From Enchytraeus crypticus (taxonomy: Eukaryota; Annelida; Clitellata; Enchytraeida; Enchytraeidae), in NCBI GenBank assembly GCA_905160935.1, contig CAJHZI010000273.1, positions 99,501 through 163,500 of the forward strand: a DNA stretch of 64,000 nt, read 5' to 3'. Under the pieces are notes generated by a model. It was given only the letters and a program-made list of their open reading frames with translations, made no database searches and was not told where the DNA came from. Within the stretch, counting starts at the first letter, position 1. Each line of letters opens with the position of its first letter. Below, in pieces: positions 60,706 through 64,000 of this stretch. Position numbers and translations under genes: made by a program.

Positions 60706-63526
60706 ATATGTTATCTCTCTCACTCACTCTCTCTCTCTCCCTAATAATGTGAACTGCCAAGTGGCTTCAAGGTACACATACAGTATGTTCTTAAAATCTT
60801 CTGTCACGCTCTTTATAGAGCTCTCCATCTTTCATCAACCTAATCCTTTATAAAAGGCTCAGCCTTAACCACACCTTATCTAGCCTACAGCTCGGAAAAT
60901 ATGACTTCTGAGATGTATTCTAGTTGCTTTCCCCAGTGTTTTCATTTTCGTCTCTTTCCACAAGTGCAATTAGCGGTTGGTCTATGCTTCGGTGTCGCAG
61001 AAACAATACGGAATACCGTTAATCAATACTTACATTATATTTATCACCGCTGTATGCAAAAATGCGATGGTAGAGCTAAATCGATGCCTGATATGTAAAA
61101 CAGAAAATTTCAAAAAGCCACAGACATTTAAGCTGAATTTATTGCTGATTTAAGAAATTTATTTCAACATCCTGTGGATTTTTTAAAGCTGTCAAACTAG
61201 ATCTCTCAATGTGGTCGCCCGTCTTAGCAATAATCGGGCCCGACGAAGCTTACCTTTGTTCATAGAACTAAACTTAGTGCACTATTGCTCGCCCCTTTTT
61301 ATTTTACGTGTATGTTGAAAGTGAGAAAATAATGCGATGGTGATTGAAGTCTCTAGATTTCAAATATTCCGAGAATCTCACTATGAATTTTAAAAAATTC
61401 ACACCACAATAAAAGTTAAAAAAGCTAATGTTAACGTCAGTTTCCTCACTCAAAAGCGATGTCAGTCACAGTCAGTGACGGGCGAGCCTAGGATTTGAAC
61501 CCCGCACATACTGATCCGCGTTCGAGTACCTTACCGACATCGCCGCTGGTTTCAGCCAATAATGAGTCAAATACATTCAATAAAGATATTTTACATAGAT
61601 GCAGCAATTTGATGGCTAATAATCCATCAGTGAAACCTATCTGATTCATAGCACTACAAGAAGTTGGTTTGATGATTCCTGTTCGGAGATCTAGTGACTA
61701 ATTGATGCTTGGGATATAAACTTGACAGCGGCTTTTGCCTAACTAATAGAACGGAATCAATTAATACCCAACTGCGTAATAAACTCGCAAAATATGAAGA
61801 ATGTTTTATTTTTGTTCAGGGTCTCAGGAAAACAACAGAATGCGTTCAACACTTAAAGAGTTGGAGTTCCAATTGTGTAAGTACCTTCCAATCCTATAAC
61901 TCTGTCGTCGTAATCATCATCATCGTCGTCATCGTCGTCAATATGTTTTCTTTATTGGCGGGAACCAGTGGCAATGTCGGTAAGATATTGGACCTAGGAT
62001 CACTATGTGAGGGGTTCAAATTCTGGGCTCGCCAATCACTGATATCGCTTTCGAGTGAGGTAGCTGACGTTAACATTAGCTTTATCAGCTTTAATCACTG
62101 TTTAACTATGGTAGAGATTATAAAATTTTATAGCATTTTCTGAACCTAAGGCGCTCACCAACTGAATGCCCATTTTGACGAAGGTTTTGATCTTAGTGCT
62201 TGCAGTCCTAGGCCTATTCTTCAGCAAACCCGTGTATATCGATGTTAAATCCTGTATCTATATCATTTGTATAAAAACTGTAACAGTGACTCGATGTTCT
62301 AATCTTTATGTTTGGACTAAAGGATTGCCAGAACTGGTATTGAAATTAATAGGAAACCAATATGCAATGCCTAAATCTTAACAATAGCTTTCATGCTAAA
62401 AACAATCAACAGCTGTTGCCGTTTCAATTGCAGGATATTAGTAAAAAGAAAAGGATATTAGTGAAATCGATAGGTTATAAGTAAAACAGGCAGGAGAAGA
62501 GTAAATCATTAGTCTATTAATAAAATAGGTGTGATAACAGTAAAACAGAAACGATTTGAATAAAAGAGGTATAGGCTAATAGTAAAATACATAAGACATT
62601 CTATAGTAAAACGGGTATGATAATAATTTCATATTAGCAAAACCAATTACCTGCCAATATGTTAATAGAATGATGCCCCTGTCCAGTAAATGTAAGTCGA
62701 AGCTGAGGAAGGCATAGGAGACCCGCCTAGTCATAAGCAGAATCCCCCAAGAATATTGGTAGGCCCTATATCAAAAGGAATGTTAGATGATTTAAAGATC
62801 CACTCGTATGTCGGCATGAAGAGGACAACGGATGATAGAGATGAATAGAGGCGCTATATATCATGAACCTGCTAGTAGGCAGTGCACTAAGAGAGAGAGA
62901 GAAAGAGAGAGAGATATTAATGGAAGGAGTATCGTAGAATTTAACGATAAGGCATGAAGTTGACTCAAATATACAATTTATCTTGTTTATTATTATTTTT
63001 ACGTTTAATTCAGGCATGCCAGCCAGTACAGTATACACATAACAACATAACTGAGAAATATGAGGTTAAGGCCAACTGGGTAACACTATGCCCAAAAGCA
63101 CTTTAGTGAGAAGTTAACATTTTAGTTTTACAAAAAACAAATCATACTTTGGAATTAATGATCAGAGTATGTAAACCAGGCAATCCAGTTTTCAACAAGT
63201 CTGCTGTTAGTTTTCTGAATTTCCTGTAACTGAAATTTTTATTTATTTGTATTCCATGTTATAATAAACAACAAATATAACATACTAAAATAGAAACCAA
63301 ACATATAGTCAGAAAGAGAGTTACCACAAAAAACCTAATTCTGTGAGGTAATTTTAAAAATTTATTGCAACGTGACCGAAACAAATTTATTATTTAGCAT
63401 ATGCATTACTTAATTTATATACATATTTATTTGTTTATAGTTTTAATAGATACTATTTTATATTCTAGACTCTTCCGGATCAGGTGGGTCCATGTTCCTG
63501 CTTCAAATATGGATCCACGCCAGCAG
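34513..63526 (+). CDS. Large 12-exon gene of unknown family (partial at both ends)
   Basis: Twelve exons (34513-34736, 35679-35754, 37100-37291, 38068-38238, 39852-39983, 40780-41131, 42316-43261, 44491-44816, 45669-45979, 57371-58437, 61820-61876, 63469-63526) have splice signals and join with matching phase at every junction. Together they give about 3,912 nt and 1,304 codons with no stop. The first five exons encode ordinary mixed sequence, likely folded. The next five encode long low-complexity sequence (poly-Gln, Arg/Asp/His-rich, Gln/Tyr-rich, EVKG repeats, Ser/Asn-rich), probably disordered. The last two bring Cys-containing sequence (SSNC, CSCFKYG). No signal peptide or membrane segment was seen. 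I do not recognise the family. A loose, unverified resemblance in layout to vertebrate C3orf20/FAM194-type proteins came to mind but should carry no weight until searched. Start and stop codons are outside what I could find. Confidence 0.75.
35679..35754 (+). CDS. Unknown gene, exon b (candidate)
   Basis: 76 nt between TGCTGTAG and TATG|GTAGAA. It enters in phase 0 and leaves in phase 1, exactly what is needed to link exon a to exon c. It reads [20 protein letters not shown] then LLDAY, and joined to exon c gives [14 protein letters not shown]. An alternative internal acceptor (GTACAG) would shorten it by 42 nt while keeping phase. The acceptor has a weak pyrimidine tract, so the exact start is uncertain. 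Confidence 0.5.
35955..36420 (-). mobile_element. L2-tail retroposon with longer upstream part
   Basis: AATAATAATAAAGGTTTAGC, CAAGGATGATGTCAGGGACT and GAAAAACATGTGCTGAAGAG form the shared tail. The following 250 bp (GTTTTCAACCTACCACGGAA ... GGGTTCCAAATAGTAGGAGA) are not part of the L2-like ORF end and partly resemble 1200-1340, so this may be a distinct element sharing the tail. Confidence 0.6.
36595..36770 (+). mobile_element. SINE-2 copy in intron
   Basis: GAGGTGAATTGAACCCTCGT, GTGAAATCTCGGCCATTCAC, GAAAATGAAATCAATTGCCT and TTTAACATGTGGTATTA. The B-box region is rearranged into an inverted repeat (ATCACGAGGG / CCCTCGTGAT). Confidence 0.7.
36799..37065. repeat. (CT)n tract ahead of exon c
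   Basis: About 265 nt of almost pure pyrimidine on the + strand, ending 35 nt before the acceptor of exon c. It could act as an oversized polypyrimidine tract. Confidence 0.95.
37100..37291 (+). CDS. Unknown gene, exon c
   Basis: Acceptor TTTATATAG, donor AACG|GTACGA. Two bases complete a codon, then [40 protein letters not shown] and [17 protein letters not shown]. It is rich in Lys with a basic N-terminal cluster (KKRK) that could be a nuclear signal or a surface patch. It leaves in phase 1, matching exon d. Codon use is clearly coding-like. Confidence 0.85.
37425..37800. repeat. Family 5 retroposon-like repeat
   Basis: CAGTGCACTTCCAAGTGGCA, AGGAGCACTCC-like and CAACAAGTTAATCCCTTCAC blocks, TATGGCTTCTGAAGTAGTTT and the terminal CCGAGCACAACACGGGG match 46060-46425 over about 360 bp. 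Confidence 0.75.
37860..38005 (+). repeat. Family 7 retroposon 3' end
   Basis: TTGCACCGTTTTTGGACCTT, GCTCGCTAGCTTGATTTTGT, GTGCTCGATGTTGTCATTTA and CTCTAATTGTTGTTATTGC. It ends about 60 nt before exon d. Confidence 0.75.
38068..38238 (+). CDS. Unknown gene, exon d
   Basis: Acceptor ATTATTCCCAG, donor AATG|GTATGA, phase 1 in and out. It reads (G)[40 protein letters not shown] and [16 protein letters not shown]. An amphipathic, helix-rich pattern around [20 protein letters not shown] suggests a folded domain. A tandem minisatellite begins about 25 nt after the donor. Confidence 0.85.
38262..38590. repeat. Minisatellite (ATTTACTAATTTACTATCTA-like)
   Basis: Degenerate tandem units of about 20 bp starting just inside the intron after exon d. 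Confidence 0.9.
39010..39165 (+). mobile_element. SINE-2 copy in intron
   Basis: GAATCCCAGCCGCGCTGATC, AAAATCTCGGACATTCACTG, TATACGGGAAATGG and TATCAACAGAGTTGATCATT. Confidence 0.75.
39420..39610 (-). repeat. Family 6 fragment
   Basis: GGAGCCTTGGCGCTCACCAG and TTAGTCGCCTTTTACTATAC match 14390-14540, in the same orientation as there. Confidence 0.5.
39660..39815 (+). mobile_element. SINE-1 copy in intron
   Basis: GGCTGGAGCCAGTAGCGATA ... GGTACTCGACCGCGGATAAG ... GGGCTCAAATCCTGAGCTTG ... GAGGAAACTGATGTTAAC. It ends about 35 nt before exon e. Confidence 0.85.
39852..39983 (+). CDS. Unknown gene, exon e
   Basis: Acceptor TATATTTCAG, donor GATG|GTAATT, phase 1 in and out. It reads (D)[20 protein letters not shown] and [20 protein letters not shown], then MID. 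Acidic and Ser-rich, it marks the shift from the folded N-terminal part to low-complexity sequence. A (CTT)n tract begins right after the donor. Confidence 0.8.
39988..40470 (-). mobile_element. RTE-like LINE 3' remnant, then family 5 end
   Basis: On the minus strand [20 protein letters not shown] and [10 protein letters not shown], with [19 protein letters not shown] residues upstream, match the conserved C-terminal segment. From about 40320 it passes into the family 5 terminal block ending GAGAACAACACGGG. Confidence 0.75.
40780..41131 (+). CDS. Unknown gene, exon f (Gln-rich)
   Basis: Acceptor TGTGCTCCAG, donor ACGG|GTACGT; phase 1 in, phase 2 out. It starts (G)[20 protein letters not shown], then a run of about 50 residues that is mostly Gln with Arg, His and Asn, followed by [19 protein letters not shown] and a second Gln/Lys-rich part ending [12 protein letters not shown] and CAG codons are mixed, so the Gln tract is not a pure CAG repeat. 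An alternative donor seven nt upstream would break phase with exon g. Confidence 0.85.
41405..41545 (+). mobile_element. Degenerate SINE-1 copy
   Basis: GGTGTTCGACAGCGGATCAG, then TCTGCCCGTCATTGATATGC and GAGTAGGAAACTGACGTTG. Confidence 0.6.
41880..42010 (+). mobile_element. Degenerate SINE-1 copy
   Basis: CAGCCGACCGCGGATCAGTA, GTTCAAATCCTAGACTCGAT and ATATCGCTCTCGATAAATTT. Confidence 0.6.
42045..42120 (-). mobile_element. L2-like LINE 3' tail
   Basis: AATAATAAATAATAATAAAG, GTTTAACGTCCGTTTCCTCA, TCCAGGGATGATGTCAGGGA. Very short, and close to the consensus. Confidence 0.75.
42160..42290 (-). mobile_element. tRNA-derived SINE-3 next to exon g
   Basis: On the minus strand TGGCTAATTGGATAGAACAA ... 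AAGGTCATCGGTTCGAATCC followed by CAGCC has A- and B-box-like sequences. It ends about 25 nt before the exon, within its acceptor region. It resembles a tRNA gene but shows no full cloverleaf. Confidence 0.6.
42316..43261 (+). CDS. Unknown gene, exon g (charged, disordered)
   Basis: Acceptor TTTATTTCAG, donor ACAG|GTAGTC; phase 2 in, phase 0 out; 315 residues. It is rich in Asp, Arg, Glu, Gln and His, starting [20 protein letters not shown] and including [30 protein letters not shown] and [16 protein letters not shown]. It ends with [18 protein letters not shown]. No fold is apparent. CACGTGA motifs recur (GGTCACGTGA, GATCACGTGA, CTCACGTGA), perhaps from internal duplication. A CACTCACT array starts about 40 nt after the donor. 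Confidence 0.88.
43300..43850. repeat. Minisatellite (CACTCACTCACTTAATCACT-like)
   Basis: Long degenerate array of CTCACTCAC, TTAATCACTAGCTGACTCGC and related units directly downstream of exon g. Confidence 0.95.
44004..44214. mobile_element. Tc1/mariner-type MITE
   Basis: Terminal inverted repeats CAGTCATGGCTAAAA and TTTTGGCCATGACAG, flanked on both sides by TA, the target site of Tc1/mariner elements. It is 211 bp long with no coding capacity. An autonomous relative must exist or have existed elsewhere. Confidence 0.85.
44270..44455 (+). mobile_element. L2-like LINE 3' tail
   Basis: TCCTTACCAATTTTTGATCA, CTTACTTCCCCTCAGCACAT, GTGATGTGTGCTTTTGGGGA, GACATCATCCCTGAATGAGG and ATTATTATTAT. It ends about 40 nt before exon h. 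Confidence 0.8.
44491..44816 (+). CDS. Unknown gene, exon h (Gln/Tyr-rich)
   Basis: Acceptor TTATCGACAG, donor TCAG|GTATAG; phase 0 in, phase 2 out. It reads [40 protein letters not shown] and [20 protein letters not shown], then [20 protein letters not shown]. Pro-, Gln- and Tyr-rich, likely disordered. Codons are GC-rich compared with the AT-rich flanks. Confidence 0.85.
44880..45480. other. Intron, nothing recognised
   Basis: AT-rich. No repeat family or exon seen. Confidence 0.5.
45515..45652. repeat. (GAT)n(GAC)n(GATCAT)n compound repeat at splice acceptor
   Basis: GAT units, then GAC-rich units, then GATCAT units, ending only about 16 nt before the acceptor of exon i. The poly-Met open frame read across it is not protein. 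Confidence 0.95.
45669..45979 (+). CDS. Unknown gene, exon i
   Basis: Acceptor TATTGTCTAACAG, donor GGAG|GTTAGT; phase 2 in, phase 1 out. It reads [40 protein letters not shown], then [20 protein letters not shown] and [20 protein letters not shown]. Basic and Ser/Pro-rich. It joins in phase to the 1,067-nt exon across an 11.4-kb intron. Confidence 0.85.
46000..46425. repeat. (CT)n plus family 5 repeat
   Basis: The (CT)n is followed by TTCAGTGCACTGCCATGTGA, GCTTGGGAAGAGTATGGCTT and TACGTACACGCGGCAGATTG, ending CCGAGCACAACACGGGAAG. Matches 37425-37800 and parts of 40320-40470, 54300-54610 and 60740-61010. Confidence 0.8.
46430..47155. other. Intron, nothing recognised
   Basis: No exon with matching phase or repeat family seen. 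Confidence 0.45.
47160..47250 (+). mobile_element. Truncated SINE-1
   Basis: CTATCCTGGGCTCTCCCGTC, ACTGATATCGCTTTCGCGTG and ACTGACGCTAACACTAGC; only the 3' half is present. Confidence 0.7.
47785..47915 (+). mobile_element. SINE-1 copy
   Basis: GGTACTCGATCGCGGATCAG, GCAGGGTTCAAATCCTGGTC and GAGGAAACTGACGCTAACAT. Confidence 0.8.
48225..48290 (-). mobile_element. L2-like tail fragment
   Basis: AATATTAAAGGTTTAACTTC, then CAAGGATGATATCAGGGACG. Confidence 0.6.
48300..49300. other. Intron, nothing recognised
   Basis: A 126-codon open frame beginning near 48705 has no flanking splice pair in the required phase and an amino-acid mix typical of AT-rich noncoding DNA. Confidence 0.45.
49310..49395 (+). 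repeat. Shared-tail retroposon fragment
   Basis: TTGTAGGAGGAAACGGTCGT followed by TAAACCCTTATTAGTATTTT is a degenerate form of the shared LINE/SINE tail. Confidence 0.5.
49592..49635. repeat. Hairpin-forming inverted repeat
   Basis: ATTTTAATAACCCTT and GAGGGTTATTAAAAT pair with a short loop (CAAGCCTCTTG). Confidence 0.75.
50085..50420. repeat. Minisatellite (CAATCCATGACAGTATCGCA-like)
   Basis: About twelve degenerate units of roughly 27-31 bp alternating ATTATCAATCCATGACAG and ATTACTCATCAATCCATGAC-type sequences. Confidence 0.9.
50597..50700. repeat. (TA)n tracts
   Basis: Interrupted TA runs. Confidence 0.9.
50990..51185 (-). mobile_element. RTE-like LINE 3' end
   Basis: CTCTCTTTTGGTGCACTGCC, CATTGCCAGGTCCATGGCAT and GAATCTTTAAATCATCTAAA, the reverse of the family's 3' coding end. 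Confidence 0.7.
51256..51291. repeat. (TA)n microsatellite
   Basis: About 17 TA units. Confidence 0.95.
51575..53190 (+). mobile_element. L2-like non-LTR retrotransposon, 5'-truncated
   Basis: Encodes most of a reverse transcriptase domain: [20 protein letters not shown], then [69 protein letters not shown] and the catalytic [11 protein letters not shown]-terminal part follows ([69 protein letters not shown]). These blocks and their order are those of the L2/CR1 group. Stop codons (after residue 207 of the first frame and later) and frameshifts break it, and the endonuclease half is missing. It ends in GGATGAGGAAATGGACGTTA, AATC and an (ATT)n tail. It lies in an intron, in the host gene's orientation. 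Confidence 0.88.
53226..53480 (+). mobile_element. SINE-2 copy, nearly complete
   Basis: GGGGTAACGTCATGAAGTTT, AATTGAACTCTCGTGGGTTC, GAATCCCAGCCGCGCTGATC, TTCACTGGACTGGTTATACG and ATCAACATAGTTGATCATTT. This is the best representative of the family. Confidence 0.85.
53481..54295. other. Intron with local inverted duplication
   Basis: ACATAGAACCGCTGAACCAC ... TTTCAAATCTC at 53480-53515 recurs inverted at 53645-53685 (GAGATTTGAAATCACGCGGT ... GCGGTTCTACG), giving arms of about 40 bp spaced by about 125 bp. Nothing else recognised. Confidence 0.55.
54298..54610. repeat. (CT)n plus degenerate family 5 repeat
   Basis: The CT tract is followed by TATGTGGCAGGTCCAGTATT, GCAGTCCATCCATCAACACG, TTAATCGCCTCTTTTAAAAC and an ACCCAGACACAACTCG end. 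Confidence 0.65.
54620..55220. other. Intron, nothing firm
   Basis: A tandem duplication (GTATGATGTTATCA-CATTGATAAGCT type) lies at about 54905-54975. No exon seen. Confidence 0.45.
55226..55374. repeat. (TA)n tracts
   Basis: Interrupted TA repeats with TATATG, TATACA and AGGCCTA interruptions. Confidence 0.9.
55530..56860. other. Intron, nothing firm
   Basis: AT-rich. A tRNA-like remnant may lie around 55975-56040 (GGATTTAATCCAGCATCTAC). No exon could be supported. Confidence 0.4.
56870..57000 (-). mobile_element. SINE-1 copy
   Basis: AAATCGAAAGCGATGTCAGT, GGGCCAGCCCAGGAATTTGG, then CTATCGAATATCTTACAGAC and GCTAGTGGCTCCA. Confidence 0.75.
57309..57352. repeat. (TA)n just upstream of splice acceptor
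   Basis: About 22 TA units ending 18 nt before the acceptor of exon j, where the pyrimidine tract and branch point would normally lie. Confidence 0.95.
57371..58437 (+). CDS. Unknown gene, exon j (EVKG repeats, Ser/Asn-rich)
   Basis: Acceptor GTGCTTTACAG, donor AGAG|GTATGA; phase 1 in, phase 0 out; 1,067 nt. It reads (D)[20 protein letters not shown] and then a Ser/Asp/Asn-rich part. About 18 copies of a four-residue Glu-Val-Lys-Gly-like repeat follow, then a long Ser/Asn/Asp/Lys-rich stretch with poly-Asn. It ends with a more ordered segment [39 protein letters not shown]. The last 40 residues look conserved and contain four Cys. The GTATGA donor overlaps the start of a minisatellite. Confidence 0.88.
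57671..57890 (+). repeat. In-frame 12-bp coding minisatellite
   Basis: About 18 tandem units of GAGGTCAAGGGT type (Glu-Val-Lys-Gly), with variants giving EIKG, KVKE, ENKG and EVNG. The frame is kept throughout, so the array is translated as a highly charged repeat. Confidence 0.95.
58438..59400. repeat. Intronic minisatellites that copy the exon j donor
   Basis: First about 50 units of an 11-bp repeat (ATAGAGGTGTG and variants), then about fourteen units of a 23-bp repeat (ATAATAACAATTATAATAGAGGT type). The exon-intron junction TAGAG|GTATGATAACAAT recurs exactly at least five times in the second part, and GAGGTATGAT many times in the first. A block of the 11-bp part with the palindrome ATAAAGGTTCACACCTTTAT is duplicated about 215 bp apart. 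Confidence 0.92.
59410..60405. other. Intron, nothing recognised
   Basis: No exon with phase 0 ends or repeat family seen. Confidence 0.45.
60410..60480. repeat. (GA)n tract
   Basis: Interrupted GA repeats, including GGGATAAAGAGAGAGAGAGA. Confidence 0.9.
60580..61010. repeat. (CT)n plus family 5 repeat
   Basis: A long CT tract, then TGTGAACTGCCAAGTGGCTT, GCTCTCCATCTTTCATCAAC, CTACAGCTCGGAAAATATGA and AGCGGTTGGTCTATGCTTCG, a degenerate family 5 copy. Confidence 0.65.
61415..61565 (-). mobile_element. SINE-1 copy
   Basis: Complete, reverse orientation: AAAGCTAATGTTAACGTCAG to GACATCGCCGCTGGTTTCAG, with a short internal duplication of GTCAGTCACA. Confidence 0.85.
61820..61876 (+). CDS. Unknown gene, exon k
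   Basis: 57 nt between a strong acceptor (TTTTTGTTCAG) and a near-consensus donor (TTGT|GTAAGT). Length is a multiple of three and both ends are phase 0, so it fits between exons j and l. It reads [19 protein letters not shown]; joined to exon j this gives [14 protein letters not shown]. The two Cys residues add to the Cys-containing C-terminal region. A longer open frame around it (from about 61709) is read-through of flanking intron. Confidence 0.72.
61955..62100 (+). mobile_element. SINE-1 copy
   Basis: GGCGGGAACCAGTGGCAATG, GAGGGGTTCAAATTCTGGGC and GTAGCTGACGTTAACATTAG. Confidence 0.85.
62105..62670. other. Intron with degenerate AGTAAAACAGG-type repeat
   Basis: From about 62430 to 62630 short units such as ATTAGTAAAA and GGTATGATAATAGTAAAA recur loosely. 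A family 6 fragment (GGCGCTCACCAACTGAATGC) lies at about 62150. Confidence 0.5.
62675..62915 (+). mobile_element. RTE-like LINE 3' end with (GA)n tail
   Basis: CCAGTAAATGTAAGTCGAAG, TCATAAGCAGAATCCCCCAA, GATTTAAAGATCCACTCGTA, TGAACCTGCTAGTAGGCAGT and then GA repeats. It shows the upstream module and 3' end joined in one copy. Confidence 0.75.
63469..63526 (+). CDS. Unknown gene, exon l
   Basis: Acceptor TTTTATATTCTAG, donor AGCAG|GTAGTA; phase 0 in, phase 1 out. It reads [19 protein letters not shown]. Following exon k it gives [19 protein letters not shown], a Cys-rich run. A stronger-looking donor inside it (CAG|GTGGGT after the fifth codon) would make a 15-nt exon. I prefer the longer version because it stays coding-like. 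The gene continues past the window end. Confidence 0.65.
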
Positions 63527-63539
63527 GTAGTATTGCTAA

Positions 63540-64000
63540 TATATACACATTAATAAATTACAAATAATAATAGTAATAGTTAATATATTTAAATTAATTT
63601 AATGAGAATAGAAAAATAATAGTAATAATAATAGTACATTAACAATAGTAAGAGTACAATAGTAATAAACAATAATATATAATATTATACAGTAATAATA
63701 TAATATTACAATACAGTAATAGTACAATAGTAGTATAATAGTTTTTCAGCACGTATTGTTCGTATCGCTTTTATCAATCCTCGGGTTCTTTATATTTTGG
63801 ATGTCAAAAATAAATATAAAAAATTAAAATTAAAAAATAGTACATGTAATACAAACAATAATGGTTATAAGAAATTTTATATCATTTTACATAACATAGC
63901 GGCACACTGGGTCAGGAAGCACAGATGCTTGTTTAAGACCCATTTCGTCCTTCCTCTCCATGGTTATTAGTAAGCGTTGCCTTTTGATGGCGAATCAATT
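63540..64000. other. Intron to window end
   Basis: AT-rich with AATAGTA/ATAATA-type low complexity. No further exon identified. Confidence 0.5.

Noticed and set aside
61709..62143. 144-codon single-exon gene
   Set aside because: The frame runs through a 57-nt exon, its introns, a (CATCGT)n stretch and a SINE; only 61820-61876 is supported.

Overview
This is a stretch of an invertebrate animal genome: AT-rich, intron-rich, and crowded with tRNA-derived SINEs, non-LTR retrotransposon tails (L2-like and RTE/BovB-like), hAT- and Tc1/mariner-type DNA elements, minisatellites and long (TA)n/(CT)n tracts. There are no bacterial-type features. The exons stand out by higher GC, good splice sites and matching codon phases. 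The species cannot be named from the sequence. The myosuppressin-receptor-like GPCR points to a bilaterian invertebrate.

Only two protein-coding genes can be supported, both on the + strand. Gene 1 (about 17792-19979) is the 3' part of a class A neuropeptide GPCR of the myosuppressin/DMSR-like group: one exon from the DRY arginine through TM4 and extracellular loop 2, then a last exon with TM5-TM7, helix 8 and tail. The TM1-TM3 exon was not found. Gene 2 (34513 to beyond 63526) is a large gene of unrecognised family. Twelve exons chain together in one open frame with matching intron phase at every junction, giving about 1,304 codons. It has a compact N-terminal part, a long low-complexity middle (poly-Gln, Arg/Asp-rich, Glu-Val-Lys-Gly repeats, Ser/Asn-rich) and a Cys-containing part running off the window. 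Neither its start nor its stop codon is visible.

Layout: 1-17.7 kb is repeat-filled sequence (a TIR element with GAACCGAACC subterminal repeats, SINE families, two striking palindromes, several minisatellites). 17.8-20 kb is the GPCR. 20-34.5 kb is mostly repeats, including a 1.94-kb hAT-like element inserted into an RTE-like LINE remnant with a readable empty site. 34.5-46 kb carries nine exons of gene 2. 46-57.4 kb is one 11.4-kb intron holding a truncated, mutated L2-like LINE. 57.4-63.5 kb holds the last three visible exons.

The most interesting points are: (a) the intron minisatellite after the 1,067-nt exon repeats that exon's own 5' splice site many times; (b) a duplicated decoy 3' splice site lies 201 bp upstream of the real acceptor of the GPCR last exon; (c) the main SINE families and the L2-like LINE share a 3' tail, suggesting shared retrotransposition machinery; (d) there is a perfect 36-bp hairpin between two inverted SINEs and a separate near-perfect palindrome of about 244 bp; (e) gene 2 itself has no family I can name.
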